Shown: positions 23,400 to 36,752, numbered from the stretch's first letter. The stretch: DNA of 64,000 nucleotides from Ignelater luminosus (GCA_011009095.1 VTPC01005804.1:1-64000); one strand, 5' to 3'. Program-made: numbers and translations. Notes: a model not told the origin generated them from the sequence alone.

Positions 23400-24615
23400 T
23401 ATTAAATTCGCATGTCAGTATCATTGTCGCTCTCAAGCAAATCGTCTACTTAATTTTCTCCCATTGCTAGATGACACCGATCTATAATCTTATAGAATTC
23501 CAACTATGGTTCTTGCTTCCAATCGTCTGCATATTGTTTCTTCAGCAGAAAATTTAGAGTGGATTTATCTCCCTTAACTTTATTTTGAATAGGCAATAGT
23601 TTAGGCTTGAACTGATCAAACCTCTTGTTTTTCTTCAGAATGGACATACCTACCCAAAGATCGGAGAGGTAACTTGCCTCATCTCTTATCTCACTGAATT
23701 TTTTACTTTTAGTAGATATGAATCTTTTTGAAAGACTGAATTTTAAATGCCATTGGCCTGGACCATTTGCAAATTTCTTTATTTCTTCCTTTCAATCAAA
23801 AATTCTCTAATGTACTCCTATTTTCATAAGGATTGAATAGTTTTTTTACAAGCATAGACGTTCTGCTCTGTAAGGATGTGGGATTGTTGTTCTTGCGTAG
23901 TTGATGTTTTTTTTAACAATTCTATTGTTGTGAGACATGTGGAGCATACCTCTGTCATAGGTGTTCCAAAAGCTATACTATAATTGGAATGAACAGTTTT
24001 GTAAAAATTAGAGTACATGGCAAATACATTCGTGAAGAGTTCTTGCTTTTACTCTAATGAAATTTAACATAATTTATGCTTTCAACGAACTTTTTGATTG
24101 CTTCTTTTTTACTATCATTTTTAGTTTGTATACTGTCACTAGCCCTTTTCCGATTGGCGCTTAAAGTTCTTATACCCAAAAGGAATTTCTTGCATACTCT
24201 AACCAAACCACCATCTTCAACAGAAGTATGATACTTTATACTAACAGAATGATGTGTGGTTTTATTTCGTTTAGGTTTACAGCCTATGCAATAGTTCAAA
24301 ATAAGAATATCTTGCTTGATTTTATCATTAGTTTGAAATATAATTTCACGAAACTTTTTCACCTGTTTCATAGTCAGTGTTCTACACATGTGAGGCCGGG
24401 CCGTTTTTGCTCTCTGGGAGTATTTGGGATATCCTGGAAATTGTGTTGGTTTATGTCTACACAACATTTTTTTATAATGAAAATATTGGGCAAACCATAC
24501 AATAACATGATTACTTGGCCAATTTTCGTATGTTCTTCTACCACTTCTCTTTTTGAATTGGTCTTTCCGGAATTTTTCCTTCTTAAAGGGTTAATAGTTA
24601 TAATTAAATCCAAGC
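23400..24615 (-). pseudogene. Relic of a transposon-derived insect protein family
   Basis: Three minus-strand blocks resemble a large insect family of uncharacterised, transposon-derived proteins. In that family a Cys-rich N-terminus is followed by a VCKxxFL...LGI/TLS motif and a later NLxFGxPxxxxCSxC motif. Here 24054-24467 gives RVCKKFLLGIRTLSANRKR, and 23824-24018 gives YSNFYKTVHSNYSIAFG then VCSTCLT. A further block between 23770 and 23510 reads GPGQWHLKFSLSKRF and DEASYLSDLWVGMSILKK. Frames change between blocks and stops intervene. Assignment to the family is from remembered motif pattern only; the function of the family is not known to me. Confidence 0.5.
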
Positions 24616-24619
24616 ACTA

Positions 24620-27600
24620 AAAGTATTTTGCTGTTCAATTCAATAGCACCTTAGTGTTTTGGAGTCTAATTAGAACTAACCTAAATTATATTATAAAAAC
24701 AACACTGCAGCATGTACCTACCTTATCCACAGTAATCATGTGACGGTATTCATGTTGCCATTGGTTGAAGTTCATATACACACTTCTGCATTCAAACTGT
24801 CTAAGCAAATACAGGGTTTTGCATCTACTATAAGAATTCAAGAAAAACAAATCTTTGCACCTGACCGCTATACATACCATATTAAAATTACTGTAACGGA
24901 TAGAATGTCATACCAAGCTAATTTTTTGAATTTTCTGCATATACACACTTTTGCATCTAGTGGCCTCATGTTGTAATTTATTTATTAAAGTAAAATTATA
25001 AATGTCAGATTTTTTCGTTCCCCATTGCAAGCTACTTTAACACCAACTGAGTAAGGTTTAGTAAATGGCTGTGTTCTACCACCTAACCGTATGTAGTGTA
25101 GCTATAAATGTGTTGTACACTGTAACATAGTAGGAGGTAGAAGTTGGATATATACAGAAAAGTTCATCATAACAGAAGTACTGTTTTTACTGAAATCCAT
25201 TATATTATACAACCAGGATCATCGCTGACATTGATACGTCATAATTGATGATGTGCGTGATTGAAATTTCCCTAAATTTGAAAAATAGTCTACAATACTT
25301 TCTTTATTAATAGTCGCTCTAACACGATTGATTGTGCTGTGGCAGTCGCACTATCAGGCAATCATTTCTTGCCCTTATCCTGGCATATTTTCTTTCAGTT
25401 TAGGTATTCAGATTCTCTTACAATCCAATCAGCCCAAATTCCTTGATTTCTTCCAACAAAGATTTTCCACCTTTTGCTGATAGTCTATCCACCTTGTTTT
25501 TAGTTGATTTTAGAATATTATAATTCTGTGAAACTCCACGGATGGACTTTTTTTCCCTATCAAACATCCTTCCAAGCGCAGTGTAGGTATATGGTCTTTG
25601 CAAAGCAGTTCATAGATTTGATGCCAGTTTTCTTTCTGTATTTAGAAGGTATGAGTGTTCGAGTTCACATCACTAGGAAGAACATTTTCGACTTAGTTTC
25701 TTTATACAAAAATCGTAATCAAAACACACAATGGTTTTTAGCAGATTGTTCTTCATATAACACTCTTCAAACCTGTAAAGAAAAAAAGAAATTATTAGAG
25801 TCTTGAAACAAATACTTACTGTTAAGGCTGCCATACATTTTCAGTTTTTGGTTTAGTTTTACCTAATTAGTTTAAACTGGTACGATTTCCTTAAGGTATA
25901 ATGTAATATTACTGATACGTTTTATACTGATCAGTCTGATCGACAACTGAGAAAATGTCTACCAATTTATCGATCTGTCTGACTGGACAGAAGAAAATTG
26001 CAAGGTGAAAGCAAAGGGGGTTATCCGATAAGGCCGAATTCTGGGCTCCCCATCAAACGTAATTTCACTTCTACTGTTTGAAAGACATTTCATAGTAATT
26101 TATTATTCCGAAATAAAATTTTGTAATATCAGCGTTTGTCAATCCTATTTTTGCCATAAAAATTTAGAATTTCTTTCTGTACTTGTTATGAATATTACGA
26201 ATGATCGAAACTCTATTAGCACGGGTACAATGGAAATTTGTGAACTATAACATCGAGAATTACGTTTTCTATAACTATAGAACAATACAGAAGACGTTAT
26301 GCTTTCTAGTTGTAGCGCCATTTTTTTTAAAGAAACGAATAACTGTGCAAGAATAGTTGAACTAATGGTTGCAGAAAGTACCTGTAGATATCAGTAGCAT
26401 AACCCATAAAAATTATCTTTAAGCAAGAGTCAGTTTGTTCACGTGATTGTGGATTGTGGATAGTAACTTTCACCACGGAAAAATGTCATAGGAAAATTAA
26501 AATAACCTACAAAGCTTTGCCCCGCGAGTATTGCATGACCTCGAACTCATACTTAACCAAGCAAACTTTCACACGGTCTTAGCTACTATTGGCAGAAATG
26601 ACAATTTTCAAGAGGTTCTGTTTCAAACAAAATCAATCAAATTCAAGAGCTGAAGTATCCTTTACTAGAGATAAGATAACGTTGCACTCTTTACATAAAT
26701 TATAAATATCCTTGGTATCTGGAACAATGAATAAAATTTACATGGTACAGACTTGGGTATATTGCGAAAACCCGCTCAAAACTGACTCATTACACAAGAA
26801 ATCGTAAGAATTTTAATTTTCCAGCTCATCTGATCGTGACAGTACTTCTGGTAGAACAAAATATATAATGATAGTACAAAATAATTAATTATACAAACAC
26901 TTCTTTTTTTAAAAGCATTTTTCAACTAAGTTCTAGTTTTAATTAAATGTAAGAAGTAAAACAGTTTCAGAAGACACTTTTAGCAGTTTTTCAGGATGGC
27001 GTGTGCTACTATTTCGAACGTAGCCTTGACCTTTTGATTTATCTTTATCCAAATTAAAAATTATTTTTCTCTTACAATCTGATATTTCTTCTGACACACG
27101 CATATACTATTTTGATTTTTTTTTATTTTCTTTGAAACTGTCTTGAAGAATCTTTTTTATTTTAATGGTCAAAAGCCTTCAAGTTTACATTACTATTTAG
27201 TGCACACCTACCTTTATTTGCAGGACCTAAGAAATGACTTGTAAGACAATGACATTTAGCATCTCTAGTAATAACTGAAGCCAGAATGTTTTTCCTTCCT
27301 TTGAATAACAAGTATTGCAAAATGAAAACTTTTTAAAAGATACATATATGAGAGTTCTATTCGGATTATTGTAACTGTCAACTAAATAGTTGCAATGCAT
27401 TACGACAAAAATATCTGAGATATTTCTTTTGCTGTTGTTTTAGAGTTCTGTTACTTAAGGAGACCATTCTGGTAATAAAAGGCATCAGACAAATGACTCA
27501 AACAGATTAAGTAAGTTAGATCTAATTTGAATCTCTTGATAATTTTGCAAAGTAATCTTGTTCGGAATGTTATTCTCATGTGATACTCTTATTTTATATT

Positions 27601-30131
27601 AAAAGTGTGTAAGAAACAAATTGAAATACGTTAGCAGAATTTATATTAAATTTCATTTAAAATAACATGTTTACTTTACAATAAGTATAAGAAAGCTTTT
27701 CCTAAAAAGAAAATTCTTTCTGTAGCCTGTAGCGTGACAGAATCACAGCAGGATAACGAGAAAGGCACGGCAGTGTACTATTAATGTCTTAACTGATCTT
27801 GTGATTTTTAGCAGAAAGAAAACAAATGTTAATGCCAACATTCATGGCATCGTAAACGTCTAATGAACTCAGTTAGACTTTTAAACATTAGCAACCGATT
27901 GTTTATGTATACAAACGGCAAAATACCCCTTTCATCAGATATAGTTCGGGAAATGTTTGTCGACATGCACAATCAATCGTAAATCTAAATATGTGTAGTT
28001 TATCAGATAGAATTACAAGTAATTAGTTAGTTACTGTTAAAACAATAGTTCTTCTTAACTTTACATGTTGATTTTCTAGAAACGTCGTAACAGTGGAAGC
28101 AGCAACAAAAAATCTTCGTTTACAAATGAGGGTCATGCCGTGAAGTCGCATCAATAACACCGCAATCCTTTACATTTAATTAGAACGCACGTGTAGTGAA
28201 TCTATATGGATGAGGTCAAAAACAAAGTTAGAGTGAAGGAACGTGTAGTTATCATTGTTAGCCAAGCCTTTAATATCTGATCTACCAAACCTTTGTTCTG
28301 ACATGCACACTTCTCCAGAATATGTGGATAGAATTCTAATTCTAGCTCAGCAATGTTTCCTTGCTGTAAGGGTTATACTGCATTGGATAAAGTGGAAAGC
28401 ATATCAACTACATTCAATCTTATGTTAACTTTTTTCCACTACTTCTTGAAAATTCAAATTTTATGTTCTAGATGAATTTTTAAGGAAAAACACGTACTAC
28501 TACAAGTGTTTAAGTAAGATTTGAATCTGTAAACTAAAAAACGCTTGAAACTTTGAAATAACTTTTAATAAATAGTTTAGGTAGCTAAAGGTTAGGCAGT
28601 ATAAATTGGTAATTATCTTAGGTTACAAATACAACTAAAACGTTCTTTTGTTTAAATGTGGAATTTATTACTGCTAACGCTTTAAGAGAAACTTCTCAAA
28701 AAAATTTAACACACTTGATAAACAGTAACCATTGTTGAATACGCTATAAGAATAAACAATTTGAGAGTTACAAGCAAATACTGCACAAGCATTGTAAAAT
28801 TATTTCTTTTCAATATTTCTCCAACATGGATGAATATTTTCATAATAGTGAATCAAATTCTGACTCAAAATCATTATAATCTTGAAAACTAAAAAGAAAC
28901 AGCATACCTTTTCTAAAATAACATAAACCAAGTATGACTAGTTATAGTCTACTGTCTTTATTCTAAATTGGCGTAATTTTTTCTACATCCTAAACAGAAC
29001 AGTCTCAAGAACAACAAACGAAGAAGTTCTCCAACGGACAAAGTTTTATGGAAATATAAACCTTAGTAACATAATCACACTACAGTGCTACTACATTAAA
29101 ATAAATAGGGACAACTGCGGGTTCAGAACCAGCTTACTACAACCAAAAAGAATTTCTAAATAATTGAGAAGTTTACACTGAGTTCGACTTGAAATACTTA
29201 CAAGTTTAAAATCTAAGATACTGAAAGGGGCCATTAATAATTCTTAGATTGGAATATCAAAAAAAAGCTAACTAAATGCAGTACTAAGGGTTTGATCTTC
29301 GCAAAGCCTTGAAATAAGTTTCGTAATAATAGTTGAACGTCATTTAAAGAACAACCAATTTTTAATATTTTAAAAGTTAAAAAAATCAACGAATAAAGGG
29401 TCAATGATCAAAACAACGAAAAACGGATACCAAGAAGTCTAATCCAGACCACTAGTAAATTATTTAGTGAACATCTAATCAAAATCAAAAAGTTTTCTTT
29501 TGAGATTTATAGGATCGGTTGCTCCTTGTACAGTCGTCAATTGATATGTATGATATGAAAGTCGACTGTTGTATGTTATGATGTTTATTGTTAATCTTAG
29601 AAATTTCTATTGTTGTTGCCAAGACAGCAGACAAAAGCTTGCAGTACACTACATCTAATAGCGCGTTCGACTGACTGCTCTCGAGCACTCATCATACCTT
29701 GTGATGATTATGTAATACCCCTATATTATTATTAGATTTTGTTACAGGGATAAATAATATTTCAGAGGACATGATTTACATGAAACAAATTTAAAGTGAT
29801 TCAAAATTTTATAAATAAATAGATATTATTTAAAGTAAGTATAATTTGGCAAATGGAAAAATAATAAACTTTCATTAATGGCAAGTGTCGCCAAAAGTAA
29901 TATAAATAAAGATTGATCGGGGACAGAGGCCCACACGGGGAAAATTTTGGTATAGAAAAAGATTCTGCCTTAAGTTTCCGGTGGGTGCACATCATTCTGG
30001 TAAAATGTTGTCTATTTAATCTTTGAAATTATGTGTATTCCCTGAATGTGTTTTTTTCTCTTAGTGATTACAACAATTATGCTAAAATCAGTTTTTATAA
30101 TACTTTTATATTTTTTAGTTAAATACATATA
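24620..30131. other. Long AT-rich intergenic region, nothing recognised
   Basis: About 5.5 kb read on both strands without a recognisable protein domain, RNA gene or element end. The longest frame (plus, 25504-25806, 100 codons) is of unremarkable composition and has no neighbouring exon I could support. Confidence 0.55.
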
Positions 30132-30133
30132 TA

Positions 30134-31708
30134 CAGGGTGAGTTTTTTCCGATGTTTAGTATGGGGATCTCGAAAACTAGCGAAGATAGAGAGACGATTA
30201 AATGGGGAAAGAATTGCAGTTTTGCGAGCTTAATTTAATGAGCTTCTTGTTTTTTTAGAAAAAATGCATGGCTAATTAGGTATCTTGCAAAAACAGTTTT
30301 TTTGTGATTTCGTTTAGTGCCTATAGCTCTGGTATTATTGACTTTAGAAAAAATGTATAAAGGAGAAAGTTGTAGATAATTATGTGCTTAATAATACAGT
30401 CTAACCAAATGTTTTATTTAAGCTATAATTTTTGAGTTATGACACAAGGTTGTATTTTTTTCTAATAGAAACCATAATCGGCCATGACTTTATAAAAGAG
30501 GCCCCTTTTCAACGATTCTAACAATATACGACTTCACATAGTTAGTTTTATAAATAAATAAATTATAGTAAAGTATTTAAGGTAAGTGAACAAAGCAGAT
30601 TTAGATAAAAATAGGTTCTTCACACATAGGTGTAACTAAAAACTAAAAATGCTGTTAAGGTAGTATGCTATGGAAACAATTAACAGATGCAAACGACAAT
30701 TACCTATTGACAGGTGCAAATCATTTAGTTTCTAATTAATGTTGATTTTGGTTTCGTAAATCATTAATATGAATTTTTCTAATCAAGAAAAGCGTGATAT
30801 GATTGAGTGTTACATTTTGTGTGATAAAAATAAAAAGATAGGGTATATCAAAAGTCGTACGACACAGTAGATGGCCTTAAAGAAGCTGTACTAGAAGTTT
30901 TTGCTAAGATTGATGTACGTTCCGTTAGAAAAGCAACAAATTCGGTTTTAAAAAGGTGTAACTTGTACATTAATCATAATGTTGGACCTTTTGAACGTGT
31001 TTAGTCTTAAATACTTTACTTATTTTAATTACGTTGTTTTGGTACTGCTTTATATTCTAATTTCCTTTATTGTTTCTTAATTTATCGTTTGTTATTCTCT
31101 GTTTATTGATTTCTCAGAAATTATTTTTATTTAATATAATTATGTTTATAATTCCGAAATTAAAATAAAAATTTTAATAACTAACCTGAATTCTATTATT
31201 AGACACGATGCGCGCATCTATCAATTGTTTCTATAGCGTACTACTTGAACAGTTCAAAAATGAAAAGAAAAACAAGGCCATAATTTATTTATTTATAAAA
31301 CTAACTATGTCAAGTTGTATATCGTTAGAATCGTTGAAAAAAGACCTTTTTTATAAAGTCATGGTCGACTATGGTTTCCATTAGAAAAAATACAAGCTTG
31401 TGTCATAACTCAAATTATAGCTTAAATAAAAACTTCGGTTAGACTGTATTATTAAGCACATAACTATCTACAACTTTCTACTTTACACATTTTTTCTAAA
31501 GTCAGTAACAACACAGCTATAGGCACCAAACAAAATGACAAAAAAATTATTTTTGCAAGATATCTAGTTAGCCATGCATTTTTTCCAAAAAACAAAAAGC
31601 TCATTAAATTGAGCTTGTAAAACTGCAATTCTTTCCCCATTTAATCGTCTTTCTACCTCCGCTAGTTTTTGAGATCCCCATACTAAACATCGGAAAAACC
31701 TCACTCTG
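30134..31708. mobile_element. DNA transposon derivative with ~430-bp terminal inverted repeats
   Basis: The left arm (30134-30566) and right arm (31280-31708) are inverted copies of each other, about 430 bp long with scattered substitutions. Ends read CAGGGTGAGTTTTTTCCGAT (left) and, on the minus strand, CAGAGTGAGGTTTTTCCGAT (right). Each end abuts a TA dinucleotide (30132-30133 and 31709-31710), consistent with a TA target duplication. The ~710-bp centre holds only the first 33 and last ~45 codons of a transposase (listed separately). It is an internally deleted, non-autonomous copy. Confidence 0.9.
30769..31004 (+). pseudogene. Internally deleted DUF4817-type transposase
   Basis: An ATG at 30769 starts MNFSNQEKRDMIECYILCDK, a typical N-terminus of insect transposases with a DUF4817-like helix-turn-helix. 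It reaches a stop at 30868-30870. In an overlapping frame the sequence resumes directly with DGLKEAVLEVFAKIDVRSVR and ends NHNVGPFERV plus a stop at 31002-31004. This matches the C-terminal tail of the same kind of protein (RRxxxCxxxNGGHFEH-like). The whole catalytic core is absent, so the deletion joined two short terminal stubs. It lies centrally between the long inverted repeats. Confidence 0.75.
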
Positions 31709-31710
31709 TA

Positions 31711-34339
31711 TAACGCAGTTAATCCTTACGAAGTGTTTGAATTATTGATCCTAATTAATTAAAAACAAGTGAAGGTAGATCTAGGGTTAAGATCTGCACG
31801 TCTCCGAAGGAAAAGCCGGCTAATACACAGTAGGTTCTTACATCTTAAAATCATAATACCTAGTTGACATAACAACATAGGTTATTACAATTATCATCAA
31901 GTCCTAGAACTTAAAAAATAAATGGAAAGCACAAAGAGAATTTTCCAAATTTCCTTACGGTTTAAAATTATTAGAAATTTCTTTTCAAACCTTTAAGTCG
32001 CACTTTGGTTCGATAGGACCTTCACAAATTTTGGTAGACCAACTTTCTTCTGAATGACATTTTGTCACCTTTGGTTCATTTTACTGCCACATTCTCTACT
32101 CCATGAGCTTAATTGGTTTTTAATTCTTTTTGGACATCAGCTCTCTCTCTCTCTCAACTAAAGTTGCAATTAGAAGTTCTAAAGTAATCGAACAGCTTTT
32201 GTATCAAACAAGGAAAAGGAAAACTTCTATTGTTTTCATTTATTGCGTCTGATAAGTTGACACTGTTTGGATGAAGAATGCACTGTATTAAAAAGGAAAT
32301 GCAAATACTCAAGCTATTATGTGAAGGAAATGTGAGAAGGTGCACCAGGAAGTTGGAAAGACTAACATCGACACATAGTATTAAATCAGATACAGATAAA
32401 AACAGATCGACGAGGTGTCTAAAACAGAGAAATTAATGGAGCGAATAGGAGAATGCCAAAAACTCAAACAACTAACATTGCTCTGTAAACTTTGAACCTT
32501 GAACAGAAATACAAACAAATCAGCTAAACGAGGCTTCCTCAATAACTTACAATTAAGTGCAATTGTCAAAATAGCATTAAGAGGAATTTATCACTTATTA
32601 TAAATTGGTTAAAAGAAAACTTGTAAAGCGCAAAAACAGGTAAATTGCTTACCAGTACAAAAGAACCATTTGTGAGTTGATGTGAATACTTCCATGACGT
32701 TTTCCGAAATAATGGGACATCGACACAAATCCCTCCTGCAAGGTTAAAATTGCGTTTCAGCCACAAACTAAAAATGCGAGAACTTAAGACTTTGACAATA
32801 TGTCTGTTAAGTTTCTGAAATCTGTCTCTTCTCCACTGGCTAAAATTTCATTCTCTTTGATTTGTGGAACACTGATTTGGAGTTGGACTGACCTAAGAAG
32901 CTAAAATATAACGGATAGGCCAGTCAATATCGACATAAGTCATCGCAAAAATTGGGGTAATTCTGATTTTTTAACATGTTCTTAGGACCCCTACGGGTAG
33001 TATAAATCCAGATTTGCAACTACAGAAAACCTGTGCTATCTGCGTAGTGGCCAAAAAACAGCGAAGTCTTCGCACTTGTTTGTGTTTTCTGGTTACATCT
33101 CCTAAACTATGCGTTCTACCGAAAATGTTATTCAATATCGCTCATGGTTGTTAGTCAATGGCACTTGGTTCTTGGGTTCAGAAGACGACGAACTGCCAAG
33201 GAATTTTCCATTGTTAGCAACAAATTTTGTTTTATATCGATTTGAAGTAAATATTTTCAGTTCAATCTTTGATCAGTATTTTAATTAAGTTAAATAATAA
33301 ACTGTCAAATACAGTTACGCAGTTCACACTAACTTTGAAAAAACATTTTAGACTTAACTTTTAGTACATCTTTACTTATTTCTAGCCAATATGGTCATGG
33401 AAAAATGACCTTTCTCTCATCGAAATTACGTATCTCTTGTTTTCATTGATAAATAAATATATTTTATACCCTATACATCAAGACCAATTACCCGACATGT
33501 TACTCGTTAATTTTCAAAAAACAATCTAGCAGCCAGCCATTATATATCTAATGGTATGCAATAGACACTAAAAACTTGTTAATCGGTTTCAAAGATTCTT
33601 GGATTTCCCGTCCAGAACGACAAAATCTATTCCTAGGCACTATTTTATTGCTTTGAAATAATTGTATTAAAATGGTCGAGTTTTTCCGACTTTTTAGAAA
33701 TTTGTGATCAGGTTGACCGTTGTCAGGGACCCTTAACAAAGCTTCTTTTGTAGCTAATACTTGAGATTTTGCAAAAGAGTATGATTACAGTCAATTGTCA
33801 TGGCTCAAAGATGATCAATTTTGATCTTCCAAAACATCCAAACAAAAAACAACTGAAGATCATTTGAACCCAGTCAATATATTGAGTCATTAGGTGCTAT
33901 TCACAACAACAAATGGTTTATCTCGATGCGACGTTTCCTTTCGGAGATATGCCAAAAAAAGGACAAAAGATTGAACTGCGCTTAAATAAATCTTGTTTAG
34001 AAGCTTTTTTCTTTTAACATATCTGAATCTCATGACGATCGGTGAATATTTGATATTTTTTTGTCAATTTTCAAAAATGCTCAAAATCTGCACTTGTTTT
34101 GCAAACCCGACTCGCTTATCATTTACTGTTAGGAAGACGTTTGGATCCTTCCATAACCTTCTTAATGTTCCATGCCGGAATGTTTAATTTGATAACATCG
34201 CTTGTTTTGCCCAAATCGCTTAAAGTTCATCTTAGATAGGTGCCAGGGCTACAAAAGTAACAAAATAATCTTTTATAATGCTTCGTAGGAAACTTTTCAT
34301 CAGCTCTTTAGCGGCTAAAAGCTCATGACAAGGACTATG
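31711..34339. other. Intergenic DNA, nothing recognised
   Basis: AT-rich with a short (CT)n tract at about 32142-32154. Short open frames on both strands have no recognised domain. The segment 33990-34190 has a frame on each strand but neither is convincing. Confidence 0.5.
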
Positions 34340-34560
34340 TTAAGTTAGTTAAGTGGCCGACAATGGGTCTCCTTGTATCAGACCATTTGATGTTCTAGAT
34401 TTCTCTGTCAGTTTATTATTTGTCATTTTGTTATTAATCTTTTAGAGTTCTCTTTACTAGTTTTACGGGAAAGTTTATTTTTTAAAACTTCAATTGCTTT
34501 CTCCCTTGTTACGTTATCACAGGCTTGTCTGAAGTCTATAAATACGGTATGTAACTATAA
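34340..34560 (-). pseudogene. Non-LTR reverse transcriptase fragment
   Basis: The minus strand near 34550-34480 gives HTVFIDFRQACDNVTREKAI, the reverse-transcriptase motif A region with its catalytic Asp (FIDFRQAxD). After a collapsed stretch it gives NGLIQGDPLSA near 34390-34360, the motif B region. The palm between them is deleted or scrambled. The small MITE at 34591 sits just upstream and probably split the same relic. Confidence 0.75.
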
Positions 34561-34590
34561 CCATAAATTTTTTTCTCAACTCTTTTATTA

Positions 34591-34762
34591 GGTACTATCA
34601 CGGCAAAAAACTGAGGCACCACACAGGTTTTAAAGTTGCCCTTTGTAAATCTGTTTTTCAGTTTAAAAAAACTATTTTGTAAGTTTAAAACCTGATGCAA
34701 AAGAGAGAGATTTTGTTAGAATCAGACAAGTGTGCCCCGTTTTTTTTGCCGCGATAGTACCC
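34591..34762. mobile_element. Small MITE, 172 bp
   Basis: The left end GGTACTATCACGGCAAAAAA (34591-34610) is matched on the minus strand at the right end by GGTACTATCGCGGCAAAAAA (34743-34762). Similarity continues inward (CTGAGGCAC versus CGGGGCAC). No coding capacity. If the TA inside GGTACT is the target, the element is Tc1/mariner-like; this is not certain. Confidence 0.7.
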
Positions 34763-35998
34763 ACTACCAACAGTGTACTGTCTCTCTGTCAGATCTATGT
34801 CGCTGTGTAGCTTAGAGACTACGTTTTTGACAAAAAACTATTATTATTATTATTATTATGTTGTTCATTTTCAGAAGTTTTGGTCAACTGTCTTTCTGTG
34901 TTGAACTCTGATATTATTTTAGAAACCTTAAAATCAATTAGAGCTTTATTATGAGCCGATATGGCTTTCTGACAATCAATGTTTCAGTTTTACTATTTTT
35001 CAACTATTAAACTTATTGACAAAAAACATTGAAGCAAAAACAATTTAAACGAGAATTCTACAGACAATTTATCTCTTAACTGGTTATATTTATTTAAGAC
35101 AGTTGTATAAATCGATTTTTCGTTTCCAGTCCAATTAAGGAAACTATAAATGTTTGCAATCTGTTTAATTACATAACCTTTTCACTACCAATAAAGACAG
35201 ACTTCCTCTTGTCATGTTATATTTCATCCACTGATAAAGATACACACATAAATTCTTAGTAACAAAAATTCCCTGCTTTATCATCCAACTAGAAACTGAA
35301 ATAATTAAATTTCCTTAACGTGAATTTCCCCTAGGTTGAATACTATTTGTAGACTGAACTCAAGAAACCTGGTGACTTGGAAACTCGTACTATATATGTG
35401 TGTTCTTTTTCTTACCTAAGGCCGTCTTTGTAAGTTATGGAAAAATTGTAAATTACATAAAACTTTTCTATTTGCAGTACAGTATCTAGTTGTTATTTAC
35501 TACACATACATTTCTTAGTTTCTAATTTAATTTATTACAACAAAATAAAAATTAAGGAAGCTTGCGTTATTAGATTTTGTGGTAACTTTATAAGAGAAAA
35601 TACACCCTACACTAGCTGGAATTTTTAGGTTTCTTTGAAACACATTAAATAACGCAGAAAAACCTTTTTAAACTTTTTTGTTGTTTTATTTTTGTTTCCA
35701 ACGTTTATTATACGTTTGAACTTATAAATATTCAAATTCATTTTCATACCTTTTTTTTTATAAAAAAACACTTTTTTTTAAAAGAAACTATACTATATTT
35801 TACTTTATCTTTTAACATCTAAACATTAACTTGTTGAATGCTATTAATTAAGTGAGTTTCATTAATATTTATGAATAAGACGCGCTTTAAGGCTTTTACA
35901 CTTCCTTTTTTTTTAAGAAATAATTATATCTCTTTTCTTATAGTACAGAAAAACTAGGGAAATGAGAAAAAAACATAATTATACAAAAACAGTCATTG
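34763..35998. other. Intergenic DNA, nothing recognised
   Basis: AT-rich sequence with an (ATT)n microsatellite at about 34841-34858. It is the 3' flank of cuticular gene 1. Confidence 0.55.
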
Positions 35999-35999
35999 C

Positions 36000-36005
36000 T
36001 TTATT
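36000..36005 (-). terminator. Polyadenylation signal of cuticular gene 1
   Basis: AATAAA on the minus strand, about 160 nt after the stop codon, in the context AATAAAGCAATG. The array genes carry the near-identical AATAAAGCATTG. Confidence 0.65.
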
Positions 36006-36163
36006 TACATTAAGTAAAAAAAAAATAAATTACATTACAATCATTGTCCATTACAATGCAGTCATTTTACAATAGGTTATCTTACAGGATAAATTATTTA
36101 AATAACAGTTTATCCACATGTTGAATAAAATGTTATTTAAGAAAAATTTTGCGTCTCCTTAAA

Positions 36164-36676
36164 TTACCAATGTCCATGACCAAGAAGACCTGCATGACCA
36201 AGAACTCCTGCATGACCAAGAACTCCTGCATGACCAAGAACTCCTAATCCAAGTCCTAGTCCTAGTCCGTGAGCGGCAGGTCCAGCAATAGCGGCGGCGG
36301 TACCTGGAGCAATAACGGCGGCTGCTGGTGCTGCTACAACGGCAGCATGTCCCAAACCGATACCAGCTCCGAGTCCCAAAGCGCCGATTCCCAAGCCAGC
36401 ATGTCCGACAGCGTTAGGAATTCCATTAGGTCCAATAGCACCGTGTCCGTTTACAATACCAGTGGGTCCGGCGGCACCACCGCTAGAGACAACTCCAGAA
36501 GCACCTACAACTGGAAGGTGTCCGTGGCCGTGTCCCCAGATACCGGAGGGTTTGGCACTAGCGAAAGCGACTAAGCAAGCGAGAACGGTAACGGCCTGAA
36601 AACATTAAAATTAAAATATTTCAATAATTTTTAATTAAAAAAATCATAGTTTTTTTTAACTTACTAAGGTGTTCAT
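36164..36676 (-). CDS. Secreted Gly/Ala/His-rich cuticular-type protein, gene 1
   Basis: Two exons: 36676-36665 (12 nt, MNTL) and 36595-36164, joined across a 69-nt GT-AG intron in phase 0, giving 147 residues. Residues 1-18 (MNTLAVTVLACLVAFASA) are a clear signal peptide. The mature part opens with KPSGIWGHGHGHLPVVGASG, followed by VVSSGGAAGPTGIVNGHGAI and GPNGIPNAVG. Then come Ala/Val-rich and GLGLGLG stretches, three imperfect repeats of VLGHAG, and the end LLGHGHW. No Rebers-Riddiford chitin-binding motif is present. The tiny first exon is a common layout of insect cuticle protein genes. It shares core promoter, 5' leader and the LPVVGASG to GPNGIPNA segment with the four array genes ~11-23 kb away, but lacks their GHGGW repeats. 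A structural cuticle role is inferred from composition and layout. Confidence 0.9.
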
Positions 36677-36752
36677 TGTGGTGGTGTTAGTTTGTTTGTT
36701 GTTGGAGATCTTGTGGTGTTCGAATGTGATGTTAGTGAAAGATAAACCCTTG

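Noticed and set aside
36269-36574. 101-codon plus-strand frame opposite gene 1, and similar Ser/Arg/Trp-rich frames opposite or overlapping genes A-D
   Set aside because: These are mirror or shifted frames of the repetitive glycine codons of the real genes; they have no promoter or splice context.
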